A model generated the notes under the pieces. That model had not been told where the DNA came from. It did no database searches and saw nothing but the letters and a program-made list of their open reading frames with translations. This document shows, one piece after another, positions 1 to 11,575 of a stretch of DNA of 64,000 nucleotides (its first letter is position 1; each line of letters begins with the position of its first letter). The translations under genes were made by a program, and so were the position numbers. This stretch comes from Thamnidium elegans (lineage: Eukaryota > Mucoromycota > Mucoromycetes > Mucorales > Mucoraceae): NCBI GenBank assembly GCA_025201345.1, contig JAIXMG010000022.1, positions 124,001 through 188,000 on the forward strand, in the 5' to 3' direction.

Positions 1-3000
1 CGTTTTCCTTTTGTTGTTTGCGACGGAGGCCCTGGATCTCGCGTTCGTGCGTGTGCAGCTTTTCCTTGACCCGTTCCGCCTCGTCCTTCATGCGCTTGAT
101 CATACGCCTCTTCTCGACCTTGAGCGACTCCACACTGACCCGGAGCGCACGCAGCATGCTTTCATTCTGGTTACGCGAAGACTGGATTGTGCTTGACGTC
201 TGTGTGTACTTGCGACGAAGGTCTGACAGTTGTCCCATCAGCGTCTTCATTTTAATTTCGTACGCCTGACGAATATGGTTCATATTATTAAGACTGCCCG
301 TCGAATCTTTTCTTTTGATCGCAAGCTTTGGCTGCTGCTGTGCCGCTTGTTGCATCGCTTGTTGCTGTTTCTGTAGCTGCTGCTCACGACGCAACGTTAA
401 AATTTCATCACGCAACGAATAAAGTTTCTTTTCAAACTTCTTGCGCATCTGCCCGTACTCGACCTCGGTCTTTTCCAGTTGAACAACCAGCTCTTCGTTG
501 ACTTGAATATCCGACTGGATCTGGTCTACCATCCGGTGCAGGCGAGGGTTGCTCTCATAAAACTCCAAAAGCTCTCCGTCGTCCATAAACGTTTCACACG
601 ATGGCATTCTGGACCGTGGCATTGTGGCCATTTCAACAGGCGATTCGGATTTTAACGACTAGATAAAAGAAAAAAAAAATATGTTATTAAATTAAAACGG
701 GGGAGGGGAGGGGAAAGCTTGTACTTACTGCTTCTGCAATGCGTTGGTCTTCTTCAATGTCACCAAATAGACTGGCGTTATCTTCAGATTGTAACTTAAT
801 AAAGAGTTCATCGTCTGCTAAAAGATCGCAATTATATTCAACTTGTTCAGATTCTTTAGCCTACAGAAAAAAAAAAATTTAATACTTTGAAAAAAAAAAA
901 CGTATATATATATTTGCATACCTTGAACTCATCCAAAACTTTCAAAGCCTTATCAATTTGAGACTTTGCATTGGAGATAGAATGCTTTGCATCGACTCTT
1001 AATCCAGAGGATTCTGAAATTTCAGGTGAACCAATGGTAGCCTTTAACCAGGACTCGATATCCTGATCATCATCGTAATCGACAGAACTAGTAAACACCG
1101 AGGCCTGTTTATTATTAGGCACATTGGGCACTTTGGACCTCTTTGTCGATCGAAAGGTAACATTTCTTGCAGTTGTTGTGCTTCCATTTCTTCTCTTCTT
1201 GCCATTGTTAACCACACGACGCTTTGTGGTTGTAGAAGAATGTTGTTGTTTACTTGTTTTCAGAGATGTTTGCGGCGTAGCTCCCATTGCTGCATGCATC
1301 AGCGGAGCCCTGATCGATTCCGAAAATGCCAGTCGTTCTTGTGTATCAGCCAGTTCATTGCGCAACTCTTGAATTGTCTTTTGATACTGACCAATGATGG
1401 GCAGTGTAGGTGTGTTGGTTTCAAAAAATGAGGGGCGTCTGTTCAACTGGTCTAACAAATGCGGCCATTCTTGCGACCCCATATGCTGGCTTAATTCGCG
1501 TTCCATCAACATCGAGTCTCGTTCTGTTGTCAATCGACAGATATCGTCAGACATACTTGTCACCCGTGTCTTTAACCGATCGATTTCTTCCTTCAGTACT
1601 TTGGCTGCATTATGGCTGACATTACCAATCATGTTCTGCATCATGTCTGACGGGTTATTTCCTGCTGCTGCTGCAGATGAGCTCACACGTAACGCATTTA
1701 ATTCCAGTTTTAAGCGTGCTACTTGGGATCGAAGCTGGTTGACTTCCACTGACGATCCAGTGAATTCTTGGTTCATTTGCACCTTGTTTTTAATGTTACG
1801 TGCTCGGTTAGCATACTTTAACGTACTGAGTGTCTCCAAGAAATTCGAGTCGGACGGAGACACACACGCCATCATTAACGTTTGTGAGTTGCCGCCCAGT
1901 GAGTCTTGCAAGAGCCGTGTCAGTTTGGAGTCTCGATACGGAACATGGACCGATTTTTTGGAATCGTCACCCAGCGCACTGATCACGTTGCCTAAGGCGA
2001 GTAGCCCTGAATTGATTGATATACCTTCACGCGCACGATCACCTTGCGCATTGGTACGTTTAAGCTACAACAATATATATATATTAGCAACAACAACAAC
2101 AAAAAAAGCAACAACAACAAAACATTTTACTCTTTCTGAACCAGCCAAATCGACAAAATGGAACTTACTAACAATAGTTCTCATGTTTGTTGTTGATTCA
2201 TCGTCACCTAATTGTTGTTTAATGATGACGGAAAAGATTGCGTGTGATCTAGAAGAAACGGAATTCATGTCTGTAGATCCGGTTGTACGACATAATGACC
2301 CTTTAGAAAGATACTGTAGTAATTCGGCTGGACTCGCACAAGGTTCTTCACGCACACCGCTCCAGTAGATTTGGCCGTGAACGTCTTCTCGGATCTGAAC
2401 CTCACATGCGTGACCTGCCTTCCGCTTGGGCTGCTGATTTAATAAATCTACCAGGTCTTCATTGTAGAGCTCCAGGTAGGAAACAAACACTTGAAAGTCC
2501 TGAAGCCCTTTGTTCTTTTTCTTTTCACCTAGTCTGAAGAATAAATCGTCAATGAATCGTGGTACAATGCCTATGAGGGATAATTAATGTCTGACGAAAA
2601 AGGTGAACAAAAAAAAAAAAAAAAAAAAAAAGATGATACCTTGGTTTTCTGAATTGGTGTATTCATCAAGTGCTGTGCCCATGCTAAACGTTTTTCCAGA
2701 TCCTGTTTGACTACAATAATATTTAGTAACATGCAAAAAAAAAGGGGGGGGATATTTATATTGTCCTACCCATAAGCTAGGATAGTTGCGTTGAAACTAT
2801 TCAGGAAAAGTGTTAGAAATAAAATAAAAAACTTAATTAGTGTTATTTTTACCCATCAACAAATTTTTCTACTAGAGGCACGACACTTTTATCGTATATT
2901 GGTTGTTGTGGTGAATTTGTATCGAAAATGTAATCATAGGTGAACGAATGATCTTTTCCTATTAGAATTTGTGGTTGGTTTGGTATAAATGATATACATT

Positions 3001-3150
3001 CTGTACAATTTGAAAGATGTTCTTTTTGTGTTAAAGGGCGAACACGTAATGCGACTCTATTATATATATATATAAAAAAATAAGTAACCAAACCAAAAAA
3101 AAAAAAAAAAAAAATGGATATAAATCGTACCTAACAGCTGTGGAAGTCAT
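1..3150 (-). CDS. kinesin-4 family motor protein (KIF4/KIF21-like), 3' end cut by window
   Basis: Plus-end microtubule motor with N-terminal kinesin head and C-terminal coiled coil. The start ATG is at 3150; the first exons splice to give [15 protein letters not shown], the canonical beta-1 strand. Visible motor motifs are AYGQTGSGKT (P-loop, built from two exons near 2700-2800), SSRSHAIF (switch I), VDLAGSER (switch II, near 2140) and [17 protein letters not shown] (near 1930). The string [10 protein letters not shown] before the latter is typical of kinesin-4. Acceptable splice sites give exons near 3150-3131, 3059-2850, a tiny exon near 2795-2769, about 2710-2640, 2570-2135, 2064-922, 860-729 and 658 to beyond position 1. 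From about 1780 leftward the protein is Q/E/K-rich coiled coil with a basic stretch near 1190, and it continues past position 1. Kinesin-4 proteins act on chromosomes, the spindle midzone or axonal/hyphal transport; which applies here cannot be told. Confidence 0.9.
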
Positions 3151-5113
3151 TTTTTTTTTATTTTTTTTTTATATATGTGAATATTATATTATTACAGATT
3201 ATATTTTATTATATATAAAAAAAAAAAAAGTTTCCTGTGTGTAGTTGTTATACGTATATATATAAAAAAAGGAGAAGGAAATAAATTATAAAAAGAAAAA
3301 AGGAAAGAAAGAAACAAAAAGGAAATGTTAATGACGAAAAAAGTTGAAATTATTTATGTTTGCGATTTAAAACGTTTCAAAAAAAATTATATGTAAAGTA
3401 GTGGGCTGACGTCCTCCCCCAGCTTTGCATAAAATCCAGCACGAAAAATATATAAACGATTGCTTATAGGCTTTTTTTTTTTTTTTTGTACGTGGGCAGA
3501 ACTTAAAAACGCTCTTTTAAAAAAGGTAAATTATATAGGTTATTATCAGTAAGCATCTCTCTTTACTTTCTCCCTTTTAAACAACTGCTATCTCTTTGTG
3601 TACTATCATATGACATAATGAAATAGAATGAAAATAAACAAATATTTTTTTTTGGCTTTTTAACCCACAGACTAAAATAAAAGGCTCATCATATATGAAT
3701 GGGAGTCCTTTCCAAAAATGATATTATTGTGCCACATCAATCTATTGAACCAAGAAATCTAACGTCCGGATCCTTCTTCCGGAGACCTTTTTGTCAAGAT
3801 GAACCTCTTTATTCATCTGCCCTAAAGTAAGTTTTTCCCTAGATATGTACACATCTTTCTTTTTTCTTTTCTTTTTTTTACGTACGTATGTATCACAAGA
3901 GTTAAAAATGTTGTTCTCTCTCTCTCTTTTTTTTTTGTCATAGTACATTAAAAGTTAGATTGTACCAAAAAAAGATGCGTTACTAAAAATGTCATATCCT
4001 CCGCTAAACTCTAATCGTATTACCTGTTTATATTTTACACATATAACCTGATCTTGTTTGTTAGTATAATAATCAGGAACCATTGATATATATCAGTAGC
4101 AACAAAAAATTGATGAAAAGAATGATTACATATACTTTTCTTTATTATATAACAAAGAATATATTATATTAAGCAATATTAAATTGTAACTGTAATTTTT
4201 TTTTATAGCAGAAAGATCTTTTTTTTGCATGTACTTGTTTTGCAGTATCCCCCCTTTTTTTTTCCTTCTGTATATGGTTTTTCCGCTGCATAATAGTTGG
4301 TAGTACCCAGTTCTTTTTTTGATTGGTTAGGTAAAACTAAATCATTACCTTTTTATAACCTTTTGTTTGAGGATAGTAACAAACTCTAAGATCAGTATTT
4401 AACTAAAAGGTAAATAATGTAATAAATATTATACAAACTAGTAAAAAAAAAAAAATCGCCCCGTGACAAACAACAACAACTTGTCTAGATCATCGGTTTG
4501 CTGCATATTTATTTTCTCTCTCTCTCTTTCTCTTTCCGTCACCTATAGATTGTCGCACTGACCAAAAAAAATATATATATATATATCTAAAATATGACTA
4601 TTTCCATACCAGTTACTATGGATATGAAACAAATAGACTTGTCAACAAAGCCACGAGACCTATTGTTATTCTTCCTCGTGAAAATTGCAAGGTTGGAATA
4701 AAAAGAATGTCTACTTAACACATATAAACAACTTGGTTTATTTATCCCACCCCTTGATGGTCAATACATGTACACTTGATGTAACATTAATATTTCAAGT
4801 GCCACCCTAAAAACTGAGCTGGGACCACACATTTTTTTTTAGTTGTATGTACACAGACTATTTCTAGTCGTACGAAATGTTTAGAAACTTTTTTTTTTTT
4901 TTTACGCTTATTAAAAATACTCATAATAAGGTTTCTAAAGCTTTTCGTCAGTAAAAAAACATTAACCGGATGATCGGTTCATTAATATTATTTAAAGCAT
5001 ACTGCAAATCATTTGAACCCCAACCCCTTGATTTTCGTAAAGTAGCACATTTTGTGTGAGAGCTACTGTGGCTTTTTTTTTTTTTTTACCCGCTTTAGGC
5101 TACATTAACACAT
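3151..5113. other. AT-rich intergenic spacer, no gene seen
   Basis: About 2 kb upstream of the kinesin start. It is rich in A/T homopolymers and short CT tracts (3915-3940, 4510-4535). Short open frames here are AT-driven and lack homology-like features. It presumably contains the kinesin promoter near 3160-3300. No RNA gene or repeat structure was recognised. Confidence 0.6.
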
Positions 5114-5115
5114 TA

Positions 5116-6694
5116 CAGTGTTTCCAGTCCCAATTGGTCAGCTTTTTGAAAATTTGGTCACCTAAAAATGAATAAACTTGAACTTCAATTGGTCAATATT
5201 TTGAACTCAATTGGCCACTTCTTTTAAAATCACCTTTTTGAATTTCATTTGGTCAAAAAGTATTACCAGGCTAACAAAGGGTTTAGATGGATGCACTTGG
5301 GGAAAGTATGGATGGAATGCTGAACATAATTTTGAATATTTTTTTTAGTGGCACTTGCTCACAGGCATCCATCATTTGAGAGGTAAGTGTCTTATTGTTC
5401 TGAAGTTTTTCTCTCTTAACGTAATCTTTTTAAGTCTTTCCAGAACTACTTAATTGGGTTTAATCCTGGATAAGGCGGGAGGTATACAGGTATATACCCG
5501 CGACTGGCAATGAGAGGATCAACGATGCTATGAACGTGAATTGGAGCATTATTCATCACTAGATGATACCCTTTCATCTATGGAAACTGGTCCATAAAAT
5601 ATCCATCGTACCAACAATGAATTGCATAAAATTCCCTCCAATGGAACCTTTGGACACGTTTAATCGATCCCCAGGAGCTTTTCTTTTTTGTAGCGCCAGC
5701 TACTCTTCTTATTTTCAAATTGCCAGGTTCTCTAACACTCTTACGTTGATAATACTAGAAGACGACACTGCACCAAGAGCGGTTTTTGAGATGGCTCTGG
5801 TAGACGAAGTAGCAACAATTGTTGGTTCGTCACGTCTAGACCAGACCTTCCCTCTCTTGTCATATTCAAGTTAAAACCGGATTCATCGATGAATATACAA
5901 TTATTATGATAGTCAATTTCTTTAGCACTCCATTCAGCAACCCAAACTGCGCGAGCTTTAATAGTTTTAGGGCTATTTCTTTCAGCTGAATGACGAGTAA
6001 CACTTTTTATACTAAGGTTGCATTCATCTTTCATAAATTCAGCGAGCCCTTCGAAAATTTTAATCAATTCTTCTACACCATTCTCAATAGTTGCTGTAGG
6101 CTTCTCATCGTAAAAATCTACTAATTGTTTCTTATGTTGATCGTTTAGTTGTGAAGTCTGTTGCCTTCCGGCTTTTTTTTTTGGGGGGAACACCTGCTTC
6201 AGAGTTAGCTATGTATTCTGCCTTCCACTTACGAGCCGTATGCGTGTCAACATTGGCAAGCTTAGCTGCGGTGTCGTTCTTCACATTCTTTTCAAACGCG
6301 TAATGGACATACATCTCCCGTTGAAAGCTGGTATACTTTGTATATTATGTACTCCTAGTATTATCTTCAACTACTGCTGCATCCTTCATAACAACATCAG
6401 CACTGTCTTGAAGAAGTCTTGACATATCAGCTAGCATATGTTTAATAAACTTTTGCAAAGCCTTAAGTTTTGATAAGCGAAAAGAGAGTGACTCATCAAC
6501 CGACATAGCTTCACTGCCGCTATCTTCGTAAAGGTTTCCTTGGCCGTCTTCAGCCTAATATGTTATGTTAGAAGTCATTGAGCGTTACTATTGAATTGTG
6601 AAATGACCAAATGAAACTCAAAGCAACCAAATGAAGTTAAAAAAAGTGACTAATTGAGTTCAAAAAGTTGACCAATTGGGGACTGGGAGCATTG
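5116..6694 (-). mobile_element. Tc1/mariner (IS630-type) element with TIRs and TA target duplication
   Basis: A complete but inactive DNA transposon of 1,579 bp. The left end reads CAGTGTTTCCAGTCCC and then AATTGGTCAGCTTTTTGAA. The right end, read inward on the other strand, is CAATGCTCCCAGTCCCC followed by AATTGGTCAACTTTTTGAA. Both ends are flanked by TA (5114-5115 and 6695-6696), the target site used by this superfamily. Subterminal regions on both sides carry repeated TTGGTCA/TGACCAA words. The interior holds a decayed transposase on the minus strand. Related decayed fragments occur at 11570-11995 and 60782-60903. Confidence 0.85.
5380..6314 (-). pseudogene. decayed Tc1/mariner transposase
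   Basis: DDE-superfamily transposase relic, read right to left inside the TIR element. An N-terminal helix-turn-helix-like part (TAAKLANVDTHTARKW, near 6270) is followed after a frame change at a homopolymer near 6180 by the central region and the first catalytic block FIDESGFNLNM near 5880. After another frame change come NNAPIH (near 5540) and YLPPYPGLNPIK (near 5470). In active relatives these read D-N-A-P-x-H and L-N-P-I-E, so the second acidic residue is N here and the third is K, and a stop follows immediately. With several frame breaks and two substituted catalytic residues it cannot encode an active enzyme. Confidence 0.85.
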
Positions 6695-6696
6695 TA

Positions 6697-7599
6697 CACT
6701 AAGATAAAGATGTTTGTGTTTATTAACATATCATGCGGATACAACAGTCCCCCGATATTTTTAGACATGAAATGCGTTAGGTCTTACAGGTACGACTGTA
6801 AAAAAACATCTAGAAAACGCTTTATTGAAAATCGCATTTGTTGTAACTGACTTGGCCCTGAAAAACGGATGGCGCTTAAATGTGTTACCCATACTTATTA
6901 TACGGAAGTTGGATAAGCCTCAGTATTGCTTCTCGTTGAAAAAAAGCACGAACTTTTGAAGGCAATTTATGTTTGCTAATGAGAAACACGTTGTAAACAT
7001 GATCGATATATCCAAAAATCATCATCAATACCGAAAATATCAATTGAATAGGTGACCTCGTGAATACAGAAAGCAACCTGTCCTTGGATCTTACTTTCTG
7101 TCTGTATTTTCTAGTATATATATATATATTTTTTTTACTTGAGTCGTTTTACATTATAAAACAGGAGCAGGGTACTTGTCTTTCTTCCTATTACTATCTA
7201 CTGATTGATAACTTGTTTGATAATAGTAGAGAGGTTCTCTCAAACCCACAACCAGTCAAAGAGATCACCAACATGGCGTTAGTTGGAGTGCCTCGAGTAT
7301 TTATATTCTCTGGGTTAGCAATCATAATTTTTATTGAATTATATTTTTTTTTTTCTATGAGGTTAATTGGATAGTGATTCTAAACCTATAACCAATAAAA
7401 AAAAATAGAGGTTTGTTTCATTACCAGTGAGCTTATCTCCTCCCCAATATATATTCTATTTTTGCTCTTTGACCCTCTCTCTCTCTTTTTTTTTTTTATT
7501 ACAGAAGCCCTAACCTTCAGTTAAAAAAAAAGTTTCCCTTCATATATCAATGACATTGTAAACATCTCACGAAATTCAAAGAAAACAAAAAAGATAAAG
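6697..7599. other. intergenic spacer, no gene seen
   Basis: About 900 bp between the mariner element and the tRNA gene. It contains a TA dinucleotide run (about 7115-7130) and CT/poly-T tracts (about 7475-7498). Small open frames on both strands look AT-driven and were not accepted. Confidence 0.5.
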
Positions 7600-7672
7600 C
7601 GCCCCATGAGGGGCTCGAACCCTCGACATTGGGATTAAAAGTCCCACGCTCTACCAACTGAGCTAACAGGGC
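7600..7672 (-). tRNA. tRNA-Lys (anticodon UUU)
   Basis: A 73-nt cloverleaf on the minus strand with no intron. The acceptor stem GCCCTGT pairs with ATGGGGC (two G-U pairs) and the discriminator base is G. The D-arm carries the A box TAGCTCAGTTGGTAGAGC. The anticodon arm is TGGGA-CTTTTAA-TCCCA, placing TTT at positions 34-36. The T-arm carries GGTTCGAGCCC (B box). A poly-T terminator is not obvious directly downstream, but T/A-rich sequence follows (7560-7598). Confidence 0.96.
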
Positions 7673-8339
7673 AAGCTTCTTGAGAACTTTAATTTTGTAC
7701 GGATTTTATAATAATAAATTTGAACCAAGTGTCACGTGCGTATCACGTGTTTTACTTTAACTAGGCAACTATTATAGTAAGGCAATTTCCGTCATAATGT
7801 AAAGACAATTGTGGCGTTTGGATACAATAAAAAAGGAGATGTCATATACATTAATCATAAATGCTAAACAAGCTGGTAGATCATGCCTTCCGATGGCGCG
7901 CTTACAAGTGATACCAAGACGGAAAATGTCCAAATTTGATGTGATCAAGCATATACAAATATATATTCTCATATATATTTACACATACATGATTATCTCA
8001 CACGTCTTTATCCCTTTATGACTAATTCATATTTATTTTAACTAAGCCTTACCGACATCATCCAGTAATAACTGTTGTCTGAGTAATGATTAGAGGATTG
8101 ACCATAATTACATATCTTAACCGAAGACTAGGTTAGATAAGCACCGCTCGTAATTATATAAGGAAACTGTGGCACTTATTGTGATACAGCATACTACCAG
8201 AATTGTACTTAAACTCAGATATAAAAAAGCTATATAAACAGACACCTTTTTTATTTAATAAAACGATAATTCCTATTTTGCGACTGATTACTTTTTAGTA
8301 TCTTTTTGTTTTTATTTTTATTTTTGAATCTTCACTATT
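7673..8339. other. intergenic spacer, no gene seen
   Basis: About 670 bp between the tRNA gene and the decayed PD-(D/E)xK-like gene. It holds two CACGTG-type words (7732-7750), but no coding potential I can support. Confidence 0.5.
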
Positions 8340-9296
8340 TCATAGCTCGGGTTCCACAAAATTGACTGATTGTTTCGTGGTGGATATGTTGCCAACCTTG
8401 GTTTCACCAAATCCAAGAGGACACCCAAATTCATGCTGCACGAGAGTTGAAATAATGGCGTCTGGTCGCATGTCAGTAAGTCCTTGGTGTACAGATTTAT
8501 TCGCCCACCGTAGTGCCACTTGTTTGTCTTGATCCGCAATAATTTCAGACAAGAACACGTCAAAATAGGTGGATTGCAACTCTACTTTACCAATTTTGGG
8601 CATATCTAAGATAGGCAGGCGTGGCAATTTCGTTAACCTAGATTAATAGAAGAGAATATGGTTTAGCAAGACACTAATTCATCGAAGAAAAAGAATTGGC
8701 TTACAAATTTGCTAATCCTTCAATTACGTTGCCAGTCGTATTATTCATTGTAGCTGCCAAGTTCAAAAGATCACGTTTGCCCTCGCGGACACTTATCGAC
8801 TTGCTGTCCACAGCGTTGATTGTATCAGTCACCTTGATAAATCGCTATCACTAATCTTGGTAGTGTTCACAAGCATCAATTCGCCCAGCACTTGATTGCA
8901 CACATCGTTTAAGGTACTTTGACCAAATATCTTTACCATGTCAGAGCTGTGATCCATAGGTGCAAGAAAAAGGATATTGGCAACAGCGAGCAATTCTTTC
9001 AGCGATGTTTCAAGAGGAAAAGGGAGATCAATAGTAGTGACATGTCGACGATATTGCTGAAACAAGTCAATGATGTCAATGTTTCCAACGATCCAAGGTG
9101 TAGTTTGAATTTCATTGTCCACAGTACGGTCAAGGGATAGAGATGAGGCATTGTTGATGATGAAAGGAGCCGTTGCGCTGCTGCTTGATTCGAACACTTC
9201 ATCCTCATTTCCTTGTTCCATGACATTTATGTTTTGATCAACTTTATCTTGAATATCCTCACCATAAGCTACCTGATTTTTAGGTGTCACTTCCAT
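8340..9296 (-). pseudogene. Mucorales-type repetitive protein with PD-(D/E)xK-like core, one frameshift
   Basis: The start ATG at 9296 opens a frame of 155 codons. It reaches a stop near 8829, but the neighbouring frame continues with similar composition (TDTINAVDSKSISV). This indicates a one-base frameshift near 8850, not at a long homopolymer. A GT-AG intron (about 8705-8637) joins EGLANL to TKLPRLPILDMPK. The last exon contains RPDAIISTLVQHEFG and then GFGETK, which fits the P-D...E-x-K core of PD-(D/E)xK nucleases. A good helix-strand pattern surrounds it (WANKSVHQGLTDMRPDAII). From general knowledge, proteins with RPDA...GFGExK occur in many copies in Mucorales genomes; I cannot name the family. 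It lies 270 bp downstream of the Fanzor relic on the same strand. The nuclease assignment is inference from the motif. Confidence 0.5.
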
Positions 9297-9566
9297 AATT
9301 AAGTTACTTTATTTTCATAGGATATTGAGAAAAAATAAGTAAATTTTTGGGGAAAAGTTAGATAATGTTTTTGAAAAAAGATAAATATAGTTATTGAGGA
9401 AATTTGAATACAGAATTTGGGATAAATTTGATATAAAAATATGTTAGTAAACAGTTCAAAAAGAAAAAAAGAGAAAAAAAAAGTTATAGTTAAGGAAAAA
9501 AAGAACTTACCAAAAGTAAATAAGGGTTATTCAAATGTTATAAAGGATATAAATTAAGATGAGGGA

Positions 9567-10289
9567 TTATGTCTTCCTAAAGGCTTCTGGGTGATTGTTG
9601 TTATTTTGAGCCATATAAAGAAAAACGGAACGAATATTCATACTAGCCTTATGGCCTCTATTCCACCGTGTATCACAAGTAGAGCATTTGAGTACAGGGT
9701 GTATTTTTAAGCTGGAGCTGGTTTTTTTTTTCGTTCAAGGTTGTTCTGGTTTGGCACCTAGGACATATTTGTGAAGTCAGATATTCATCAACCATTACAA
9801 CATAAGTCGGTACTTTTTTTGTTTCTTTCGCGAGCAAATTTAATGAGAGAGTCTTTAACGGCTTTGGTAGGAGCAGGTACGTTTCCTCTCAAGTTACCAA
9901 ACATGGCAGCGCCAAAAGCAAGTACAACAGGTTTGTTCGATTCTTCTGGTTCATCTCCAGGGGAAAGATACTTCCACTTCTTGTTATTATCCTCAATCAC
10001 CATATGTCTGAACTTTACCAACGTATCATCTTCGGTTTCCGAGTCCTGGTTAAATTCAGTAGCTTGCTCAACATGCGAAGTATCTTTTTCTGCTAGGATA
10101 AGTAGAGCAAGATACTTGAAGTGTTGATTTGTTTTTATTAATATTACCTTTCCCTTTTCTTCGAATTTTTTCGTGCAGGTTCTTGGTTATCTTCTGAGGG
10201 GTCTGTCATAATTAAGAGTTACTGTTAACGGGCTTCATAAAAATTAATATATTCTTAAATCTACCTTTTATTCTCTTGGGTGGGACCAT
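9567..10289 (-). pseudogene. internally deleted Fanzor (eukaryotic TnpB-like RNA-guided nuclease) relic
   Basis: The C-terminus carries the TnpB/Fanzor end module in order. AFGAAMFGNLRGNVPAPTK leads into VDEYLTSQICPRC (RuvC-II glutamate and first zinc-ribbon CxxC, near 9780-9750). Then come CSTCDTRWNRGHKASMNI (second CxxC and the RuvC-III region, near 9690-9635) and a stop at 9569-9567. Two +1 frame changes are needed, both at A-runs (near 9805 and 9725). Upstream, three short exons with clean GT-AG introns give an N-terminus starting MVPPKRIKDPSEDNQEP at 10289. That N-terminus joins the RuvC-II half directly, so the bridge/wedge and RuvC-I parts of a normal 500+ residue Fanzor are missing. 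The relic is about 190 codons long. Fanzors act in transposon proliferation or homing; this copy should be dead. Confidence 0.72.
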
Positions 10290-11193
10290 ATTTTGTAAAT
10301 AAAGAAAATAAAGAGGTGAAGATCATCATATTCACTCTGTATTTTATATTGGTTGATGATTTATGATATAATAATAACTATCACATACAAAAAAAAAAAA
10401 AAAAAAGATGATAAAATACCCCTTTTTAAACAGCTATTTTATCATTTTGGAAAAAAAAAAGTTGGTGATAACAAAGCCTTTTACAGTATGCTCTCGAATC
10501 TGTTGTAACAACTGCCTATACGTGTATTTGAAACTATTTGTATCATTGTGTTATTTCGATAAGTAAGCTGTAGTACGTAAAAGCTTGTTTGCACACAATT
10601 GTTTTTAATTTATATAGTTGTTTATAATAAGAGATGTAATTAATACGTAAATAATATTATTGGTGTATATAATTTTATGTAACTTGATATATGATAGCAT
10701 CACATTTGTATAAATGATGTATACTTTATTTCTCCTAAATATCCTAAATAACAATGATTCTTATACTTTTAATATACTCATAAAAGAAACTCTATTTGTA
10801 TTAGGGTTTATCTCAATTATATTTCAGTAAAAGATTTATGTACCAATCTCTCTTCTATAGAAGAAAAATACCAACGCTCAATATGCATCACATCTTAAAA
10901 ACACAACTTTTTATCCAACCGACAAAAACCCTCAGAAACTAAAGAGTCATATCATAGTCTTAAGATAAACGGAGTTAAAAGTCACAATGAAGAAGGAAAT
11001 ACATTGCTGTACATTTAACTTTTAAAATAATATGTCTCTTTTTATATGCTACTTATACAAAAAGGATTTCCAAAAATATCCTGAATTTTTCTCATAATTG
11101 TATTTAAACTTTCCTAAATATTCACTTACTCTTTCTTAATAACCTGTGAAAATACAGTATTGACAAAAGAAAAGCAGTCTGCACGCGATTGTA
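10290..11193. other. intergenic spacer, no gene seen
   Basis: About 900 bp of AT-rich DNA with A-runs at 10389-10406 and 10450-10460. I see no coding frame, RNA gene or terminal repeat that can be supported. Confidence 0.5.
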
Positions 11194-11511
11194 CTACAGT
11201 TGCTGTTCTGGCTCGTTCTTGCCAAAAGCGACAAAGTTGGCAGTGTCCGACCAACTTTTCAAATTATCAAGTAAATTTTTCGTGACATGGTCATCGCTGA
11301 TATATTTGTTCAGTATATTTCTGTATCTTGCCGTTGTCTTGACTTTTTGTGTCAACCCAAAGTGCAGAGCAAAAGATTCAAGACTCAGAGTGGCAAGATT
11401 TTCTAAACACCATGCTGCATCAAAAGGTGGTTGGCGCTGGCTTCTTTTCCTTCGCTCCCTTTGGCTATTAGATCTTTGTGGCGGATTTCGCTTTTTACCT
11501 GCTGAAGTCAT
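11194..11511 (-). CDS. small basic hypothetical protein (106 codons)
   Basis: I do not recognise this gene. The open frame starts most plausibly at ATG 11511 (MTSAGKKRNPPQRS); the frame extends upstream but passes a TTTTCAG acceptor-like site just before this ATG. Residues 5-27 are strongly basic and disordered (K/R/Q/S). The remainder is a folded-looking segment, WCLENLATLSLESFALHFG, then TARYRNILNKYISDDHVT and NLKSWSDTANFVAFG. It is flanked by a truncated mariner fragment upstream and gene-poor DNA downstream, so it may be a mobile-element passenger or a truncated gene. A DNA-binding role would only be a guess from the basic tail. Confidence 0.35.
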   Translation of the reverse strand: MTSAGKKRNPPQRSNSQRERRKRSQRQPPFDAAWCLENLATLSLESFALHFGLTQKVKTTARYRNILNKYISDDHVTKNLLDNLKSWSDTANFVAFGKNEPEQQL

Positions 11512-11557
11512 GATAGGTGTTGGAGACTGAAAATGAAGAGATCCTTTCATAAAGGAA

Positions 11558-11575
11558 AGAGAGTATATACTCTCT
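11558..11575. repeat. perfect 18-bp palindrome
   Basis: AGAGAGTATATACTCTCT is its own reverse complement. It sits exactly where the truncated mariner fragment meets the upstream sequence of the small ORF. Confidence 0.8.

Noticed and set aside
1394..2368. 324-codon plus-strand open frame
   Set aside because: It is antisense to the conserved kinesin motor exons and crosses one of their introns; its protein shows no features.
3742..3948. Minus-strand frame with K/R-rich protein
   Set aside because: Derived from CT/poly-T tracts; no conserved pattern and no neighbouring exons.
7060..7374. 104-codon plus-strand open frame
   Set aside because: Hydrophobic, driven by T-runs and TA repeats; it crosses low-complexity DNA with no support.
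9771..10127. 118-codon plus-strand open frame
   Set aside because: It is antisense to the Fanzor relic, whose minus-strand reading has recognisable motifs.
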